Shown piece after piece: positions 41,664 to 49,290 of a stretch of DNA of 64,000 nt. Position numbers and translations under genes: made by a program. Origin of the DNA: Spirosoma endbachense (lineage in GTDB: Bacteria > Bacteroidota > Bacteroidia > Cytophagales > Spirosomataceae); assembly GCF_010233585.1 (NCBI RefSeq), contig NZ_CP045997.1:6623018-6687017 (forward strand), written 5' to 3'. How positions within the stretch are numbered: the first letter of the stretch is position 1; the number at the start of each line of letters is the position of its first letter. The notes below the pieces were generated by a model that saw nothing but the letters and a program-made list of their open reading frames with translations, ran no database searches and was not told the origin of the DNA.

Positions 41664-43004
41664 ATGGCTACCAAAATACTGACCGAACATATTAACGTTC
41701 CCGGCATCGAAACCTTCGATGTATACCGGAAACAGGGCGGCTATACGGCCGTTGAGAAAGCGCTTAAAACAATGACACCCGAGGCCATTGTTGAAGAAGT
41801 GAAAAAAGCGGGCGTTCGGGGGCGTGGTGGCGCTGGTTTCCCGATGGGTATGAAATGGAGCTTTCTGGCTAAGCCGGAGGGCGTTCCGCGTTATCTTGTC
41901 TGCAACGCCGACGAATCGGAGCCCGGAACGTTCAAAGACCATTACCTGATGAAAAACCTTCCTCACCTGTTGATTGAGGGAATGATTGTTTCATCATTTG
42001 CACTGGGAGCCAATAAGTCGTTCATCTATGTTCGGGGTGAACTGATGTACGTTATTCGCATTCTCGAAAAAGCCATCGCCGAAGCAAAAGCAAAAGGCTT
42101 TCTGGGTAAAAATATTTTAGGTACAGGCTATGACCTCGAACTGGTCGTACAACCGGGTGGTGGAGCCTACATTTGTGGCGAAGAAACAGCCCTGCTCGAA
42201 TCGCTCGAAGGCAAACGGGGTAATCCACGGAATAAACCACCATTTCCGGCGGTCAAGGGTTTATATCAATGCCCAACTGTAGTCAATAACGTAGAATCGA
42301 TTGCAACCGCGTCGTGGATTGTCAATAACGGTGGTGATGCTTATGCCGCCATTGGTATTGGCAGAAGTACGGGCACAAAATTGATTTCGGCATCGGGGCA
42401 CATCAATAAGCCGGGTGTTTACGAAATTGAATTGGGCGTTCCGGTCGAAGATTTTATTTATGCTGATGAATGGTGTGGTGGCATTCGGCCAGGCCATAAA
42501 TTCAAAGCACTGGTTGCCGGAGGCTCTTCTGTTCCTATTTTACCCGCCAATCTGGCTCTGACGCTCGCCAATGGCGATAAGCGCCTGATGACTTATGAGT
42601 CGCTGTCGGATGGCGGATTTGCAACGGGTACAATGCTGGGTTCCGGCGGTTTTATTGTCTTCGACGAAACGTCCTGCATTGTTCGTAATACCTGGAACTT
42701 CTCCCGCTTCTATCACCATGAGTCCTGCGGCCAGTGCAGTCCCTGCCGCGAGGGTACTGGCTGGATGGAAAAAGTTTTACATCGGATTGAATATGGTCAC
42801 GGTCATCAGCAGGATATTGACCTGCTGGTCGATGTAGCCAAGAAAATAGAAGGGAATACCATTTGCCCGCTTGGGGATGCGGCCGCCTGGCCTGTTGCCA
42901 GCGCAATCCGGCATTTCCGTGATGAATTCCAATGGCATATTGACAATCCTTCAGAAGCAACTCAGCCCGGCGCTGTTTATCGGGGCGATATGGCTCTGGT
43001 ATAA
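41664..43004 (+). CDS. nuoF: NADH-quinone oxidoreductase subunit F
   Basis: A 446-residue 51-kDa subunit that binds NADH, FMN and the N3 [4Fe-4S] cluster. The motifs are RGRGGAGFPMGMKW (NADH), CNADESEPGTFKD and EETALLESLEGKRGNPRNKPPFPA (FMN), and ESCGQCSPCREGTGWM (cluster). It takes electrons from NADH and feeds the chain of clusters. The usual length is 420-460, so it is complete. The gap to nuoG is 66 bp and holds a weak inverted repeat (TGCGGC with GCCGCA). Confidence 0.97.
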   Translation: MATKILTEHINVPGIETFDVYRKQGGYTAVEKALKTMTPEAIVEEVKKAGVRGRGGAGFPMGMKWSFLAKPEGVPRYLVCNADESEPGTFKDHYLMKNLPHLLIEGMIVSSFALGANKSFIYVRGELMYVIRILEKAIAEAKAKGFLGKNILGTGYDLELVVQPGGGAYICGEETALLESLEGKRGNPRNKPPFPAVKGLYQCPTVVNNVESIATASWIVNNGGDAYAAIGIGRSTGTKLISASGHINKPGVYEIELGVPVEDFIYADEWCGGIRPGHKFKALVAGGSSVPILPANLALTLANGDKRLMTYESLSDGGFATGTMLGSGGFIVFDETSCIVRNTWNFSRFYHHESCGQCSPCREGTGWMEKVLHRIEYGHGHQQDIDLLVDVAKKIEGNTICPLGDAAAWPVASAIRHFRDEFQWHIDNPSEATQPGAVYRGDMALV

Positions 43005-43070
43005 ATCTAGTGCGGCTGAAAAGCTGCAAACCAATTAATACTGAGCGGTTTTTGGCCGCAATACTGATAT

Positions 43071-44153
43071 ATGGAAGACGTAAAGCCGCAACTGTTGAAA
43101 GTCACTATCGACGGAATCGAAGTCGAGGTGGAACCGGGAACGACCATTTTGCAGGCCGCCCGCAAGATCGGCCCGGATGTGGCTCCTCCTGCCATGTGCT
43201 ACTATCAGCCATTGAAAGGTAGTGGCGGTAAATGCCGGGCTTGTCTGGTTCGGGTGGCAGCGGGTTCTGCTAAAGATCCACGGCCCATGCCTAAACTAGT
43301 GGCGTCGTGTCTGACGGCTGTGCAGGACGGTATGGTTGTTGAAAATACCACGAATCCACAGGTAATTGATGCGCGGAACGGTATCGTTGAGTTTTTGCTC
43401 CTGAACCACCCACTCGACTGCCCAGTATGTGATCAGGCAGGCGAATGTGACCTCCAGAACTTTGCCTTCGATCATGGCAAGGTTACGACACGCTACGAAG
43501 AGGATCGCCGGACGTTCGAGAAACACGACATTGGCCCCTTCATACAGCTTCACATGACGCGTTGCATTCTGTGCTACCGTTGTGTTTACACCGCCGACCA
43601 GATTACCGAAAAACGGGTTCATGGTGTATTAGGGCGTGGCGACGCTTCTGAAATTGGAACGTACATCGAGAAAGCCATTGACAATGATTTCTCGGGTAAT
43701 GTTATCGATGTTTGCCCGGTTGGTGCCCTGACGGATAAAACGTACCGGTTCAAGAATCGCGTATGGTTCTCGAAACCTGTCGATGCTCACCGCGACTGCC
43801 CAACGTGCTCAGGGAAAGTAACGCTCTGGTATCGGGGTGAAGAGGTGATTCGGGTAACGGCTCGCAAAAACGAGTGGAACGAGGTAACGGAGTTCATCTG
43901 CAATACCTGCCGCTTCGAAACCAAAAAAACCAGCGACTGGACAATTGAAGGGCCGACAAAAATCTCGCGCAGTTCTGTGATTTCGGCCAATAAATACCGG
44001 GCTGATGCCATAAAGCCAGGCTTCGGTCAACGGCTCGCAGCGGCAGAGTACAAGCCCATTCATGATGAACGCGATACGTCGCAATTGACAATTCAACAAT
44101 TACCACCCGAGCGTTTTGCGAAGTTGCCATCGGCAATGGAACCTGAACCTTGA
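43071..44153 (+). CDS. nuoG: NADH-quinone oxidoreductase subunit G, short form
   Basis: A 360-residue subunit. The N-terminal ferredoxin-like part has a [2Fe-2S] site (CYYQPLKGSGGKCRACLV), the CPVCDQAGECDLQ block, and HMTRCILCYRC with VCPVGALTDK. A further CPTC ... CNTCRFE set is present near 245-290. The large molybdopterin-oxidoreductase-like domain found in E. coli NuoG (about 900 residues) is missing. I recall short NuoG proteins from other Bacteroidota, so this is probably the normal form rather than a truncation; the frame ends cleanly. It carries electrons from NuoF towards NuoI. Confidence 0.9.
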   Translation: MEDVKPQLLKVTIDGIEVEVEPGTTILQAARKIGPDVAPPAMCYYQPLKGSGGKCRACLVRVAAGSAKDPRPMPKLVASCLTAVQDGMVVENTTNPQVIDARNGIVEFLLLNHPLDCPVCDQAGECDLQNFAFDHGKVTTRYEEDRRTFEKHDIGPFIQLHMTRCILCYRCVYTADQITEKRVHGVLGRGDASEIGTYIEKAIDNDFSGNVIDVCPVGALTDKTYRFKNRVWFSKPVDAHRDCPTCSGKVTLWYRGEEVIRVTARKNEWNEVTEFICNTCRFETKKTSDWTIEGPTKISRSSVISANKYRADAIKPGFGQRLAAAEYKPIHDERDTSQLTIQQLPPERFAKLPSAMEPEP

Positions 44154-44156
44154 GTA

Positions 44157-44226
44157 GTTTATAGTTAACTAGTTTACGGTTCTCCTAATTCGTATTTGCC
44201 AGTAATTATAACCGAAAACTATAAAC
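44157..44226. repeat. Intercistronic inverted repeat between nuoG and nuoH
   Basis: GTTTATAGTT (44157-44166) is complementary to AACTATAAAC (44217-44226); ACGGTT (44175-44181) and AACCGA lie further in. The arms use the words TTTACGGTT and AACCGAAAAC, as in the nuoH-nuoI gap. No T-run follows; the nuoH ATG is 15 bp on. Confidence 0.7.
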
Positions 44227-44240
44227 CGAAACGTTCACCA

Positions 44241-45407
44241 ATGGACCTAACCATATTAATCGTTAAAGGAATCATTATCCTCGTTATTTTCGGGATAACG
44301 CTCCTCATTGCGACCTACTCCACTTACGCCGAGCGTAAGGTGGCCGCGTTTCTGCAAGACCGCATCGGCCCTAATCGTGCGGGCCCCTGGGGCTTGCTTC
44401 AGCCAATTGCCGATGCGGGCAAGATGTTCTTCAAAGAAGATTTCATTCCATCGCAGGCTAGCAAATGGCTATTTATCCTGGGACCATGCCTGGCCATGCT
44501 TACCGCACTTATGTCGAGTTCGGTTATTCCATTTGCCGATAGCATCAGGTTCGCCTGGAATAAAGTAAACTACGAAATCCCGGTACAAGCCATCGAAATC
44601 AACATCGGTGTGTTGTACATTTTTGGCGTAGTGTCGTTGGGTGTATACGGCATTATGGTTGGAGGCTGGGCTTCGAACAACAAGTTTTCGCTGCTCGGCG
44701 CTATTCGGGCAGCTTCACAGAACATTAGTTACGAGATTGCGCTCGGTCTGTCGATGATTGCCATTTTGATGATGACGGGTTCATTATCGGTTCGGGCGAT
44801 CGTTGCCGAGCAAGCCAGTTTCTTCGAGTGGAACGTTTTTACCCAGCCACTCGGCTTCATCATCTTCCTGACCTGCGCATTTGCCGAATGTAACCGTACC
44901 CCATTCGACCTGCCGGAGTGCGAAACGGAGCTCGTTGGCGGCTACCATACCGAATATAGCTCCATGAAACTTGGCTTCTATCTGTTTGCTGAGTACATCA
45001 ATATGTTCGTTTCATCCGCGTTCATCTCGGCGCTCTATTTTGGCGGTTTCCATTATCCATTCATGAACGAAATAGGATCAGCGTTAGAAAAATCACTGGG
45101 AGCTATAGCCGGTCATAACCTGGCAACGGCAATCCAGTTTGTCGTTTTCTTCGGTAAGATCTTCTTCTTCATCTTCTTTTTCATGTGGGTTCGCTGGACG
45201 CTACCACGTTTCCGTTACGACCAACTGATGAACCTGGGCTGGAAGACATTCATTCCGCTCTCCATCCTGAATGTAGTCGTAACTGGCGCTGGTCTGCTGT
45301 ATAACTTTAAGTATGCAACCTGGCTCATCGCCATTGTGATGATCGTATTGGCAGTAATGTCTACCGCCCGTGCGCCGAAACAAGCAGTAATTCCACAACG
45401 GTCTTAA
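44241..45407 (+). CDS. nuoH: NADH-quinone oxidoreductase subunit H
   Basis: A 388-residue membrane subunit from the ATG at 44241 (the open frame back to a TTG at 44196 crosses the hairpin and is rejected). About eight to nine membrane segments. The conserved motifs are YAERKVAAFLQDRIGPNRAGPWGLLQPIADAGKMFFKED and AECNRTPFDLPECETELVGGYHTEYS, with WVRWTLPRFRYDQLM at the end. It joins the peripheral and membrane arms at the quinone site. Nothing odd in the sequence. Confidence 0.96.
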   Translation: MDLTILIVKGIIILVIFGITLLIATYSTYAERKVAAFLQDRIGPNRAGPWGLLQPIADAGKMFFKEDFIPSQASKWLFILGPCLAMLTALMSSSVIPFADSIRFAWNKVNYEIPVQAIEINIGVLYIFGVVSLGVYGIMVGGWASNNKFSLLGAIRAASQNISYEIALGLSMIAILMMTGSLSVRAIVAEQASFFEWNVFTQPLGFIIFLTCAFAECNRTPFDLPECETELVGGYHTEYSSMKLGFYLFAEYINMFVSSAFISALYFGGFHYPFMNEIGSALEKSLGAIAGHNLATAIQFVVFFGKIFFFIFFFMWVRWTLPRFRYDQLMNLGWKTFIPLSILNVVVTGAGLLYNFKYATWLIAIVMIVLAVMSTARAPKQAVIPQRS

Positions 45408-45416
45408 TAGTTTATG

Positions 45417-45465
45417 GTTTTCGGTTTTCAGTGTAGCCGATGGTTCATTACTGAAAACCGAAAAC
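45417..45465. repeat. Intercistronic perfect 16-bp inverted repeat between nuoH and nuoI
   Basis: GTTTTCGGTTTTCAGT (45417-45432) pairs perfectly with ACTGAAAACCGAAAAC (45450-45465); a further CGAAAAC unit follows. The nuoI ATG is 16 bp downstream. There is no T-run. Confidence 0.85.
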
Positions 45466-45481
45466 CGAAAACGGACAAAAC

Positions 45482-46048
45482 ATGCAACTAACCAATCGCT
45501 CCAAACAAGTCAGCAATAAGGAAATGACGCTGGCGGAGAAGATGTATCTGCCTGCCGTTGTTGGTGGTCTGGCCATCACGATTCGCCACTTTTTCCGGAA
45601 AAAGCCGACGATTCAATACCCGGAGGTAAAAAAATACCTCGGCCCCGTTTACCGCGGGCACCATATCCTGAAGCGCGACGAACAGGGCCGCGAACGCTGT
45701 ACAGCTTGCGGTTTATGTGCCGTTGCCTGCCCAGCCGAAGCCATCTCGATGGTAGCAGCCGAGCGTAAAAAAGGAGAAGAAAATCTGTATCGGGAAGAAA
45801 AATACGCGGCTGTTTATGAGATCAACATGCTACGTTGCATCTTCTGCGGTCTCTGCGAAGAAGCTTGCCCCAAACAGGCAGTTTATCTCCGTCACGATCG
45901 GATGGTTCCTGTTTTTCAGGAGCGCGACGAAGTGGTTTACGGAAAAGAGCAGCTCGTCGAAAAGATGGATGACCGTTATATTCGGGTTGCCAACTCAGAA
46001 GTTAAAGCCACACCAACGGAACCTAGCCTGACACGGGCTGCTACCTAG
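45482..46048 (+). CDS. nuoI: NADH-quinone oxidoreductase subunit I
   Basis: A 188-residue ferredoxin-like subunit with two [4Fe-4S] sites: CTACGLCAVAC (Cys73, 76, 79, with Cys83 in VACP) and CIFCGLCEEAC (Cys119, 122, 125, with Cys129 in ACPK). It relays electrons to NuoB. The C-terminal tail past about 170 is variable and charged. It starts 74 bp after nuoH and is followed by nuoJ after 38 bp. Confidence 0.96.
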   Translation: MQLTNRSKQVSNKEMTLAEKMYLPAVVGGLAITIRHFFRKKPTIQYPEVKKYLGPVYRGHHILKRDEQGRERCTACGLCAVACPAEAISMVAAERKKGEENLYREEKYAAVYEINMLRCIFCGLCEEACPKQAVYLRHDRMVPVFQERDEVVYGKEQLVEKMDDRYIRVANSEVKATPTEPSLTRAAT

Positions 46049-46086
46049 GCAATCATCTCCACCATCGTTCTTCATTCACCTGAACT

Positions 46087-46641
46087 ATGACAGAATTTAT
46101 AAATTTCTTTAAAGCCCTTACTCCTACTGGCTATCTGTTCCTGCTTCTGACGGCCGTCACGCTGTTCAGTGCAATTGGCGTTGTGACAGCTCGTAATCCG
46201 ATCTACAGCGTTCTGGCACTGATTGCCACATTTTTTTGTCTGTCGGGCCACTATATACTGTTGAATGCCCAATTTCTGGCCGCAGTCAACATTATCGTGT
46301 ATGCGGGTGCGATTATGGTCTTGTTTCTGTTCACCATCATGTTCCTCAACCTGCGGAAGGATGATGAAGAATCGAAAACGAATCTGACAAAGATGGCTTC
46401 CGTTGTTGTAGGCGGTTTGTTGATGGTGATGCTCATTACCATCTTCCGGGCTAAGAGTGCACAGGTTCCTACAGTCAACCCGGTGTCATTTAGCGCTAAA
46501 ACAGGCCTGGTCGAGAACCTGGGCAATCTTCTTTACAGTGATTATATCCTGCCATTCGAATTGGCTTCGGTCCTGTTTCTGGTCGCTATGGTTGGCGCCG
46601 TTATGCTGGGCAAGCGCGAAGCAGGTGACCGTCATTTCTAA
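46087..46641 (+). CDS. nuoJ: NADH-quinone oxidoreductase subunit J
   Basis: A 184-residue membrane subunit with five hydrophobic segments. The conserved LNAQFLAAVNIIVYAGAIMVLFLFTIMFLNLRKDDEE block and the late LPFELASVLFLVAMVGAVMLGKREAGDRHF end are typical of NuoJ/ND6. It forms part of the proton path beside NuoA and NuoH. In standard operons nuoK starts directly after this gene, but here a terminator follows at 46693 and no nuoK, L, M or N is found in the rest of the window. Confidence 0.95.
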   Translation: MTEFINFFKALTPTGYLFLLLTAVTLFSAIGVVTARNPIYSVLALIATFFCLSGHYILLNAQFLAAVNIIVYAGAIMVLFLFTIMFLNLRKDDEESKTNLTKMASVVVGGLLMVMLITIFRAKSAQVPTVNPVSFSAKTGLVENLGNLLYSDYILPFELASVLFLVAMVGAVMLGKREAGDRHF

Positions 46642-46692
46642 CCGAACAGATCTACTTTCAGGATTTATACGATTTATCGAATTTGATTTTTA

Positions 46693-46720
46693 TAGCCGCT
46701 CAAAAAGCGGCTATTTTTAT
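46693..46720 (+). terminator. Intrinsic terminator after nuoJ
   Basis: The stem ATAGCCGCT (46693-46701) with AGCGGCTAT (46707-46715), a 5-nt loop, then TTTTA. It closes the nuoA-J transcript. Confidence 0.85.
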
Positions 46721-46746
46721 GAAAGGCCAGCGTGCTAATAACGTAT

Positions 46747-46842
46747 TAGGACTTTCGCCCAGATGCGTGCCAACGCAGCCGCGGAGGGTGGTTACTGATG
46801 CTGCTTTTAATAACCGTGGCACGCTTGACAGCGAAAGGCCTA
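46747..46842 (+). other. Structured 96-bp element with nested stems and possible pseudoknot
   Basis: An outer stem (TAGGACTTTCGC at 46747-46758 with GCGAAAGGCCTA at 46831-46842, 11 of 12 pairs) and an inner perfect 8-bp stem (GCGTGCCA at 46765-46772 with TGGCACGC at 46817-46824) are separated by a symmetrical 6x6 internal loop. Inside lie GCAGC (46775-46779) with GCTGC (46800-46804) and GGTTA (46790-46794) with TAACC (46811-46815), whose pairings cross, so an H-type pseudoknot is possible. It could be a leader RNA, a small RNA or the remnant of a mobile element. No known class is recognised. Confidence 0.55.
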
Positions 46843-46942
46843 AGTATAATATCCTATCATTTAACTTCCTGAAACGTACATAGCCACCTGGAACTCCCTG
46901 GTTTCAAGGCCGGGCAATTGCTCACTATATACTTTTTAACCT

Positions 46943-47812
46943 ATGCTTCGCTTCACCTGCCTTTTTATTCTTTTTGGAATTGGTTCTTCATTTGCCCAAA
47001 AACCACTACTAACCGACTCCATTTTGGTAGAAGGTCATTATCGAACCTTCCATTTCCTTAAACCACCAAAACCTAATGCAACATTAATTTTTGTGCTGCA
47101 TGGTTCGGGAGGAGACGGGTTGGGGATTCGAAAAGGAGCCAGCAAACTTGAGGAAAAATCAGATACCGAAAACCTCCTGCTTGTTTATCCAGACGGCTAC
47201 AAACGATACTGGAATGAATGTAGAAAAACGGCAAATTCAGCGGCAAATCTGGAGAATATCAACGAAAATTCATTCTTCGGAGAAATGATCACCTATTTTG
47301 ATACGAAATACAAAATCAATGTAAAGCAGATTTTTGCCATAGGCACATCGGGAGGTGGCCATATGGCTTATAAGCTTGCCCTAACCATGCCCGAAAAGTT
47401 TCGGGCCATATCAGCACTAATCGCGAACCTTCCGGACACAAATAATCTGGATTGCCCCGAGAAACGAGTTCCGATTCCCGTCATGATTGTCAACGGCACC
47501 GACGACAAAGTTAACCCCTACAATGGTGGTGAAGTTATTACCGGAACGATCAGCCTGGGGCTCGTTCGTTCCACCGACCGTACATTCAGTTACTGGGCAT
47601 CCCTCGCAGGCTACCAGAATAAACCGGTGAAAGAACTCCTTCCAGATACTGACCCAGCCGATGGAAAAACAATAGAGCGGTATACCTACAAATTAAGGGG
47701 CAAACCAGAAATTACATTGCTAAAAGTCCTTGGTGGCAAACATGATTACCCCAACGATATTAATGTCTATCTGGAGTCCTGGAATTTCTTTAAACGGCAA
47801 CTGATGCCCTGA
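46943..47812 (+). CDS. Secreted alpha/beta-hydrolase esterase (LpqC/PHB-depolymerase-like)
   Basis: A 289-residue protein with a signal peptide (to about FAQ at 19). It has an oxyanion-type motif LIFVLHGSGGD, the nucleophile elbow GTSGGGHMA, the acidic residue in NGTDDKVNPY and a late histidine in GGKHDYP. This is the order of the polyhydroxybutyrate-depolymerase/feruloyl-esterase family of small secreted esterases. It could act on short esters or plant cell-wall side chains. It lies alone between the structured element and the thiolase operator. Confidence 0.85.
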   Translation: MLRFTCLFILFGIGSSFAQKPLLTDSILVEGHYRTFHFLKPPKPNATLIFVLHGSGGDGLGIRKGASKLEEKSDTENLLLVYPDGYKRYWNECRKTANSAANLENINENSFFGEMITYFDTKYKINVKQIFAIGTSGGGHMAYKLALTMPEKFRAISALIANLPDTNNLDCPEKRVPIPVMIVNGTDDKVNPYNGGEVITGTISLGLVRSTDRTFSYWASLAGYQNKPVKELLPDTDPADGKTIERYTYKLRGKPEITLLKVLGGKHDYPNDINVYLESWNFFKRQLMP

Positions 47813-47821
47813 AAGATATAT

Positions 47822-47840
47822 AGTATGCTTGCATAATAAT
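47822..47840 (+). promoter_or_regulatory. Palindromic operator-like site before the thiolase gene
   Basis: AGTATGCTTGCATAATAAT contains the palindrome TATGCTTGCATA (47824-47835). The same core recurs at 49212-49229 and 49263-49274 in front of the acyl-CoA dehydrogenase gene. The repeated site points to one regulator of the two fatty-acid genes. Confidence 0.7.
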
Positions 47841-47924
47841 TTTCGTTCAGGCTGTAATTATTCCCGTAAAAATTGAGTTATTGCAGTGAGTTTCCTGCTT
47901 AACCAGTAATCAACAGTCTGTTTT

Positions 47925-49103
47925 ATGGACGCATACATTGTAGCCGGATACCGCACTGCCGTGGGTAAAGCTCCACGCGGAGGTCTCCGTTTCACTCGCC
48001 CCGATGACCTGGCGGCTGAAGTCATCAAGCATTTAATCAGTCAGGTTCCCAATTTTGATCCTGCCCGCGTTGAAGACCTTATCGTTGGAAACGCTGTACC
48101 CGAAGCTGAGCAGGGCATGCAGATTGCCCGTTATATTGCCTTATTATCGCTGCCAAACAGTGTGCCGGGTATGACAATTAATCGCTACTGCGGTTCAGGG
48201 CTGGAAGCCATCGCTATTGCATCGGCAAAGATCCATGCTGGTCTGGCCGACTGCATCATTGCCGGTGGTACTGAGTCAATGTCACTTGTCCCGGTAATGG
48301 GCTGGAAAACAGCCTTGAATTACGAAATCGCTAAGGCACATCCTGACTACTATATTGGCATGGGCTTAACGGCCGAACAGGTTGCTCAGCAGTTCAAGAT
48401 CAGTCGCGACGCACAGGATGAATTTGCCCTTGAATCCCATCAAAAAGCGCTGGCCGCTCAGAAAGAAGGCAAGTTCACGGATGAGATTGTTCCCATCAAG
48501 GTGAGTGAGACCTATTTCGATGCAGAAAGTAATAAAAAGAAAACCCGCGAATGGACTGTTGCTCAGGATGAAGGTCCACGCAAGGATACCAGCGCCGAAG
48601 GACTGGCAAAATTGAAACCGGTTTTCACCGCAGGCGGATCGGTAACGGCGGGTAATTCATCGCAAACTTCAGATGGAGCGGCTTTTGTCATCGTTATGTC
48701 AGAGCGGCTTGTCAATGAACTGAACCTGCAACCTATTGCCCGGATGGTTTCCTATGCCACGGCCGGTGTTGAGCCGCGCATTATGGGTATTGGTCCTGTA
48801 GCAGCCATCCCGATCGCCTTGCAAAAAGCAGGGCTGAAGCAGGACGACATTGAACTGATAGAGCTAAATGAGGCTTTTGCAGCCCAGTCTCTGGCGGTTA
48901 TTCAGGAATTAGGTCTGGACCGGAGTAAAATCAATCCGAACGGCGGTGCCATTGCTCTTGGGCATGCACTCGGTTCGACGGGTGCCCGGTTATCCGTGCA
49001 ATTGCTGAACGAAATGCGCCGACGGGATCAAAAATACGGTATGGTCTCAGCCTGTGTAGGTGGTGGGCAAGGAGTTGCGGGTATTTTTGAGCGCCTGAAT
49101 TAA
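47925..49103 (+). CDS. Acetyl-CoA acyltransferase (thiolase)
   Basis: A 392-residue thiolase. The acyl-accepting Cys89 is in [14 protein letters not shown], the His in [16 protein letters not shown], and the proton-transfer Cys in SACVGGGQG near the end; NEAFAAQS is also present. The enzyme splits 3-ketoacyl-CoA with CoA in beta-oxidation; the [18 protein letters not shown] start fits the FadA/FadI side rather than biosynthetic PhaA, but the split is not certain. It is preceded by an operator-like palindrome and followed by an acyl-CoA dehydrogenase gene. Confidence 0.92.
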   Translation: MDAYIVAGYRTAVGKAPRGGLRFTRPDDLAAEVIKHLISQVPNFDPARVEDLIVGNAVPEAEQGMQIARYIALLSLPNSVPGMTINRYCGSGLEAIAIASAKIHAGLADCIIAGGTESMSLVPVMGWKTALNYEIAKAHPDYYIGMGLTAEQVAQQFKISRDAQDEFALESHQKALAAQKEGKFTDEIVPIKVSETYFDAESNKKKTREWTVAQDEGPRKDTSAEGLAKLKPVFTAGGSVTAGNSSQTSDGAAFVIVMSERLVNELNLQPIARMVSYATAGVEPRIMGIGPVAAIPIALQKAGLKQDDIELIELNEAFAAQSLAVIQELGLDRSKINPNGGAIALGHALGSTGARLSVQLLNEMRRRDQKYGMVSACVGGGQGVAGIFERLN

Positions 49104-49143
49104 CTCGTCCTATTACGCTAAATAGCTAGAAATCTGGCCAATG

Positions 49144-49180
49144 AACATCCCGAAAGTTGTGAACTTTCGGGATGTTTGCG
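49144..49180 (+). terminator. Intrinsic terminator after the thiolase gene
   Basis: A perfect 15-bp stem (AACATCCCGAAAGTT at 49144-49158 with 49162-49176) and a GTG loop. A short GCGTTT run follows. It separates the thiolase from the dehydrogenase transcript. Confidence 0.8.
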
Positions 49181-49211
49181 TTTAAGCATATTTCCATTTG
49201 CAAATTATTAT

Positions 49212-49229
49212 TAGTATGCTTGCATACTA
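49212..49229 (+). promoter_or_regulatory. Palindromic operator-like site 1 before the acyl-CoA dehydrogenase gene
   Basis: TAGTATGCTTGCATACTA is a perfect 18-bp palindrome, the best of three copies of the motif in the window. It lies about 62 bp before the gene start. Confidence 0.75.
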
Positions 49230-49260
49230 CTTTTTAAATGATTTTCTTTGTTTAAGAATT

Positions 49261-49279
49261 AGTATGCACGCATAATAAC
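49261..49279 (+). promoter_or_regulatory. Palindromic operator-like site 2 before the acyl-CoA dehydrogenase gene
   Basis: AGTATGCACGCATAATAAC contains TATGC-AC-GCATA (49263-49274). It ends 11 bp before the start codon and 33 bp after site 1, so a bound repressor pair could block transcription. Confidence 0.7.
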
Positions 49280-49290
49280 CCCCTTTCGAT

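Noticed and set aside
46747..46842. Integron attC site
   Set aside because: The nested stems look similar at first sight, but the RYYYAAC/GTTRRRY core boxes are not at the stem ends and no integron integrase is near.
46457..46883. Two plus-strand ORFs after and overlapping nuoJ
   Set aside because: One is a shifted-frame shadow of nuoJ; the other runs through the terminator and the structured element and has no protein-like features.
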